A stretch of 32,968 nucleotides of DNA from an uncultured Bacilli bacterium (GTDB taxonomy: Bacteria > Bacillota_I > Bacilli_A > RF39 > UBA660), in the NCBI GenBank assembly GCA_944358455.1, contig CALVRE010000013.1, forward strand, positions 1-32,968, written 5' to 3'. The notes beneath the pieces were generated by a model that saw nothing but the letters and a program-made list of their open reading frames with translations, was not told the origin of the DNA and did no database searches. The position numbers and the translations under genes were made by a program. Positions 31,421 through 32,968 of this stretch are shown in pieces; the first letter of the stretch is position 1; every line of letters starts with the position of its first letter.

Positions 31421-31449
31421 TTGTGATTACACGGAAATTTTGTTACAAT
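31421..31449 (+). promoter_or_regulatory. Promoter of the HIT gene
   Basis: TTGTGA (31421-31426), 17-base spacer, TGTTACAAT with the -10 at 31444-31449. Confidence 0.65.
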
Positions 31450-31467
31450 AAAGATGGAGATGATGAT

Positions 31468-31830
31468 ATGGATTGCTTATTTTGTAAAATCGCAGGCGGA
31501 GAAACAAATTCTTATACATTATATGAAGACGACATTGTAAGATGCTTTATGGATCTCAATCCAGATAGTAATGGGCACTGTTTGATCGTTCCCAAAAAAC
31601 ATATTTTAGATTTAAATGACATGGATGCAGACACTTGGAATCATATTCTAAATGTCACGAAGAAAATGAAACATCATTTAGAAGAACGATTAAACCCAGA
31701 CGGTTTGACTCTTATTCAAAATAATGGTGATATTCAAATTGTCAAACACTTTCATCTACATCTTAAGCCATACTATAAAGAAAATCAAACAATTCTTCCT
31801 GTCGAAGAAATATACGAAAAATTAAAATAG
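31468..31830 (+). CDS. HIT family protein
   Basis: A 120-residue histidine-triad protein of the Hint branch, nucleotide hydrolase/transferase family. The triad is His94-Phe-His96-Leu-His98 in KHFHLHLKPYY; the N-terminus MDCLFCKIAGGE has the CxxC of zinc-containing Hint proteins, and GHCLIVPKKHI is the usual second strand. GGAGAT lies 6 bases before the ATG at 31468; the frame extends 15 codons further upstream but would start before the promoter -10. Precise substrate unknown. Confidence 0.93.
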   Translation: MDCLFCKIAGGETNSYTLYEDDIVRCFMDLNPDSNGHCLIVPKKHILDLNDMDADTWNHILNVTKKMKHHLEERLNPDGLTLIQNNGDIQIVKHFHLHLKPYYKENQTILPVEEIYEKLK

Positions 31831-31843
31831 ACATTATGATATG

Positions 31844-31877
31844 AACCCCGTTTCTTGGACAAAATAGAAACGAGGTT
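31844..31877 (+). terminator. Hairpin at the IS left end
   Basis: AACCCCGTTTCT pairs with AGAAACGAGGTT (11 of 12) around a 10-base loop, followed by TTT. It may stop transcription coming from the HIT gene and shield the transposase RBS, which lies in the 3' arm (GAGG). Confidence 0.6.
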
Positions 31878-31882
31878 TTTAT

Positions 31883-32395
31883 ATGTCAAAATTGAGTTAT
31901 GAAGATAAAATTAGATTATATAGTGAAAGAAAAGAAGGAGTATCAACGAAAAGTTTATCGAGAAAATATAATATACGTGCGAATATAATCAATTATATGG
32001 TAAGTTTAATAGATAAACATGGAATAGATATTTTAAGAACTTCAAAAAATGAAGAACATCTAAAACACGAAAAAGAAGAAGCAATCAATTGAGTTTTAAT
32101 AAATGGTGAAGCAGTTTGGGCAGTAGCCATTGATATGGGATTACTAAGTTATGGAATGTTACAAAATTGGATTAAAAAATATAAAGAAAACGGTTATAAT
32201 ATAGTTGAACGAAAACGCGGAAGGAGTCCAACTATTATGAAAAAACCAAAAGTATTAAATAAAACAGAAACAATTGAAGAAGAAGTTGAAAGATTAAAAA
32301 AAGAAAATTTATATTTAAAAGCGGAGCTTGAATACGTGGGAAAATTGAGAGCCGTTGTTCAAGCAAGGAAGAATCGACAACAGAAGAAAAAGTAA
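31883..32395 (+). pseudogene. IS3-family OrfA with an in-frame TGA
   Basis: The helix-turn-helix OrfA reads MSKLSYEDKIRLYSERKEGV and, after an in-frame TGA at 32090-32092, continues in the same frame with VLINGEAVWAVAIDMGLLSY and IVERKRGRSPTIMKK, then a leucine-zipper-like EEEVERLKKENLYLKAELEY. Both parts are normal pieces of one 170-residue OrfA. A single change (CGA to TGA, Arg, at 32090) would explain the stop. The end reads KKK with AAGAAAAAG just before TAA, a slippage-prone run for a -1 shift into OrfB. Start: GAGG 7 bases before the ATG. Confidence 0.8.
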
Positions 32396-32968
32396 GTGTT
32401 GTAAATGAACTTCGGCTAATATATCCATTAAAGATTCTTCTGCAAATATCTGGTTTAGCTAAATCAGTATATTATTATACTTTATCTAAAACTAATAAAG
32501 ATGATAAAAATAAAGAAATAATAGATAAAATAAAGGAAATATTTATTAATAATAAGGAAAGATATGGTTATCGAAGGATAACATTAGAATTAAAAAATGA
32601 AGGTTACAATATCAATCATAAGAAGGTTTATAGAATAATGGTAAAATTAGGTTTAAAACCGTTAAAAAGAAATAAAAGAAAATATTCATCCTATAAAGGA
32701 ACTATTGGTAAAATTGCCGATAACTTAATTGAAAGAGACTTTAATGCAGATAAACCAAATGAAAAATGGTATACAGATGTAACTGAGTTTAACCTTAGAG
32801 GAGAGAAAATTTATTTATCGCCAATTATTGATGGTTTTAACCAGGAAGTAGTTTCTCATAATATTTCTAAATCACCTAATTTAGAACAAATAGACGATAT
32901 GCTTAATAAAGCATTTGATAAAACTGATGATCAAGATTTAGAAGATTTAATATTTCATTCAGATCAAG
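32332..32968 (+). CDS. IS3-family OrfB transposase (partial, -1 frame)
   Basis: In the -1 frame from OrfA, open from 32332 and running off the window. It has no ATG of its own near the beginning, so it should be made as an OrfAB fusion by -1 slippage. Visible: YPLKILLQISGLAKSVYYY, the HTH_21 region with ERYGYRRITLEL and KKVYRIMVKLGLKP, and the start of the DDE core with the first Asp in KWYTDVTEF and the second in LSPIIDGFNQEVVS. The catalytic Glu is beyond the window. Residues DLIFHSDQ near the edge match the H-S-D-x-G box. Confidence 0.9.
   Translation, partial: MRGKIESRCSSKEESTTEEKVSVVNELRLIYPLKILLQISGLAKSVYYYTLSKTNKDDKNKEIIDKIKEIFINNKERYGYRRITLELKNEGYNINHKKVYRIMVKLGLKPLKRNKRKYSSYKGTIGKIADNLIERDFNADKPNEKWYTDVTEFNLRGEKIYLSPIIDGFNQEVVSHNISKSPNLEQIDDMLNKAFDKTDDQDLEDLIFHSDQ

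Larger units (their letters stand above)
31842..32968 (+). mobile_element. IS3-family insertion sequence, left part
   Basis: The left end starts TGAACCCCG at 31842, 12 bases after the HIT stop, and continues with orfA and orfB in the usual -1 arrangement. The element runs off the window, so its right end and target repeat are not visible. Confidence 0.85.

Noticed and set aside
32090-32092. TGA as a tryptophan codon (Mycoplasma code)
   Set aside because: TGA ends uvrC, sufD and the exporter accessory gene at proper places, Trp is TGG throughout, and Arg is the likely original residue at this site.

Overview
The window is chromosomal DNA from a low-GC Bacillota, most likely an uncultured or gut-type member of the class Bacilli. 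Four things point there: A/T-rich coding with strong Shine-Dalgarno sites and TTGnnn-17-TATAAT promoters; the rpsU-yqeY pair; the ylbD-ylbE-rsmD order known from Bacillus; and a SUF cluster starting with sufC. TGA is a genuine stop here (it ends uvrC, sufD and the bacteriocin accessory gene) and Trp is TGG, so the genetic code is standard and not Mycoplasma-like. The exact taxon cannot be told from the sequence alone.

Layout. 1-131: the tail of an IS3-family transposase and its right end. 258-9278: housekeeping genes, nearly all on the minus strand: mutL, two small unknown genes, uvrC, a plus-strand YigZ/IMPACT gene, tsf, rpsB (with a structured leader and an unusual C-terminal extension), an unknown gene, yqeY and rpsU. 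9339-12361: a bacteriocin operon, transcribed leftward: a C39-peptidase ABC exporter, a short membrane accessory protein and three overlapping or near-overlapping small peptides, two with double-glycine leaders. 12437-13716: rsmD, ylbE, ylbD. 13799-18327: parC and parE, each with its own promoter. 18385-20941: an rdgB/HAM1-like gene inside a 76-bp direct repeat that copies the 3' end of the neighbouring unknown gene, then two linked unknown genes. 21007-26091: ftsK/spoIIIE and sufS, sufD, sufC. 26201-30337: cell-envelope block with a class B-like sortase, a convergent cell-wall-anchored beta-helix protein, a SleC-like spore cortex-lytic protein and a divergent peptidoglycan-binding/LysM protein. 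30338-31404: a second cassette bracketed by a 59-bp copy of the LysM gene 3' end, with one unknown ORF. 31468-31830: a HIT protein. 31842-end: the left part of another IS3-family element, its OrfA broken by an in-frame TGA.

How the genes relate. The bacteriocin peptides would be cleaved after Gly-Gly and exported by the C39 ABC protein with the short accessory protein. The sortase and the NPSTG-bearing surface protein look like an enzyme/substrate pair. The SleC-like and LysM proteins share a divergent intergenic region and both lack signal peptides, as mother-cell-made spore proteins often do; with YlbD this suggests a spore former or the descendant of one. The most unusual structural signal is that two unrelated small genes sit just downstream of a host gene and are bracketed by a direct repeat of that gene's 3' end, as if small cassettes had integrated at gene ends.
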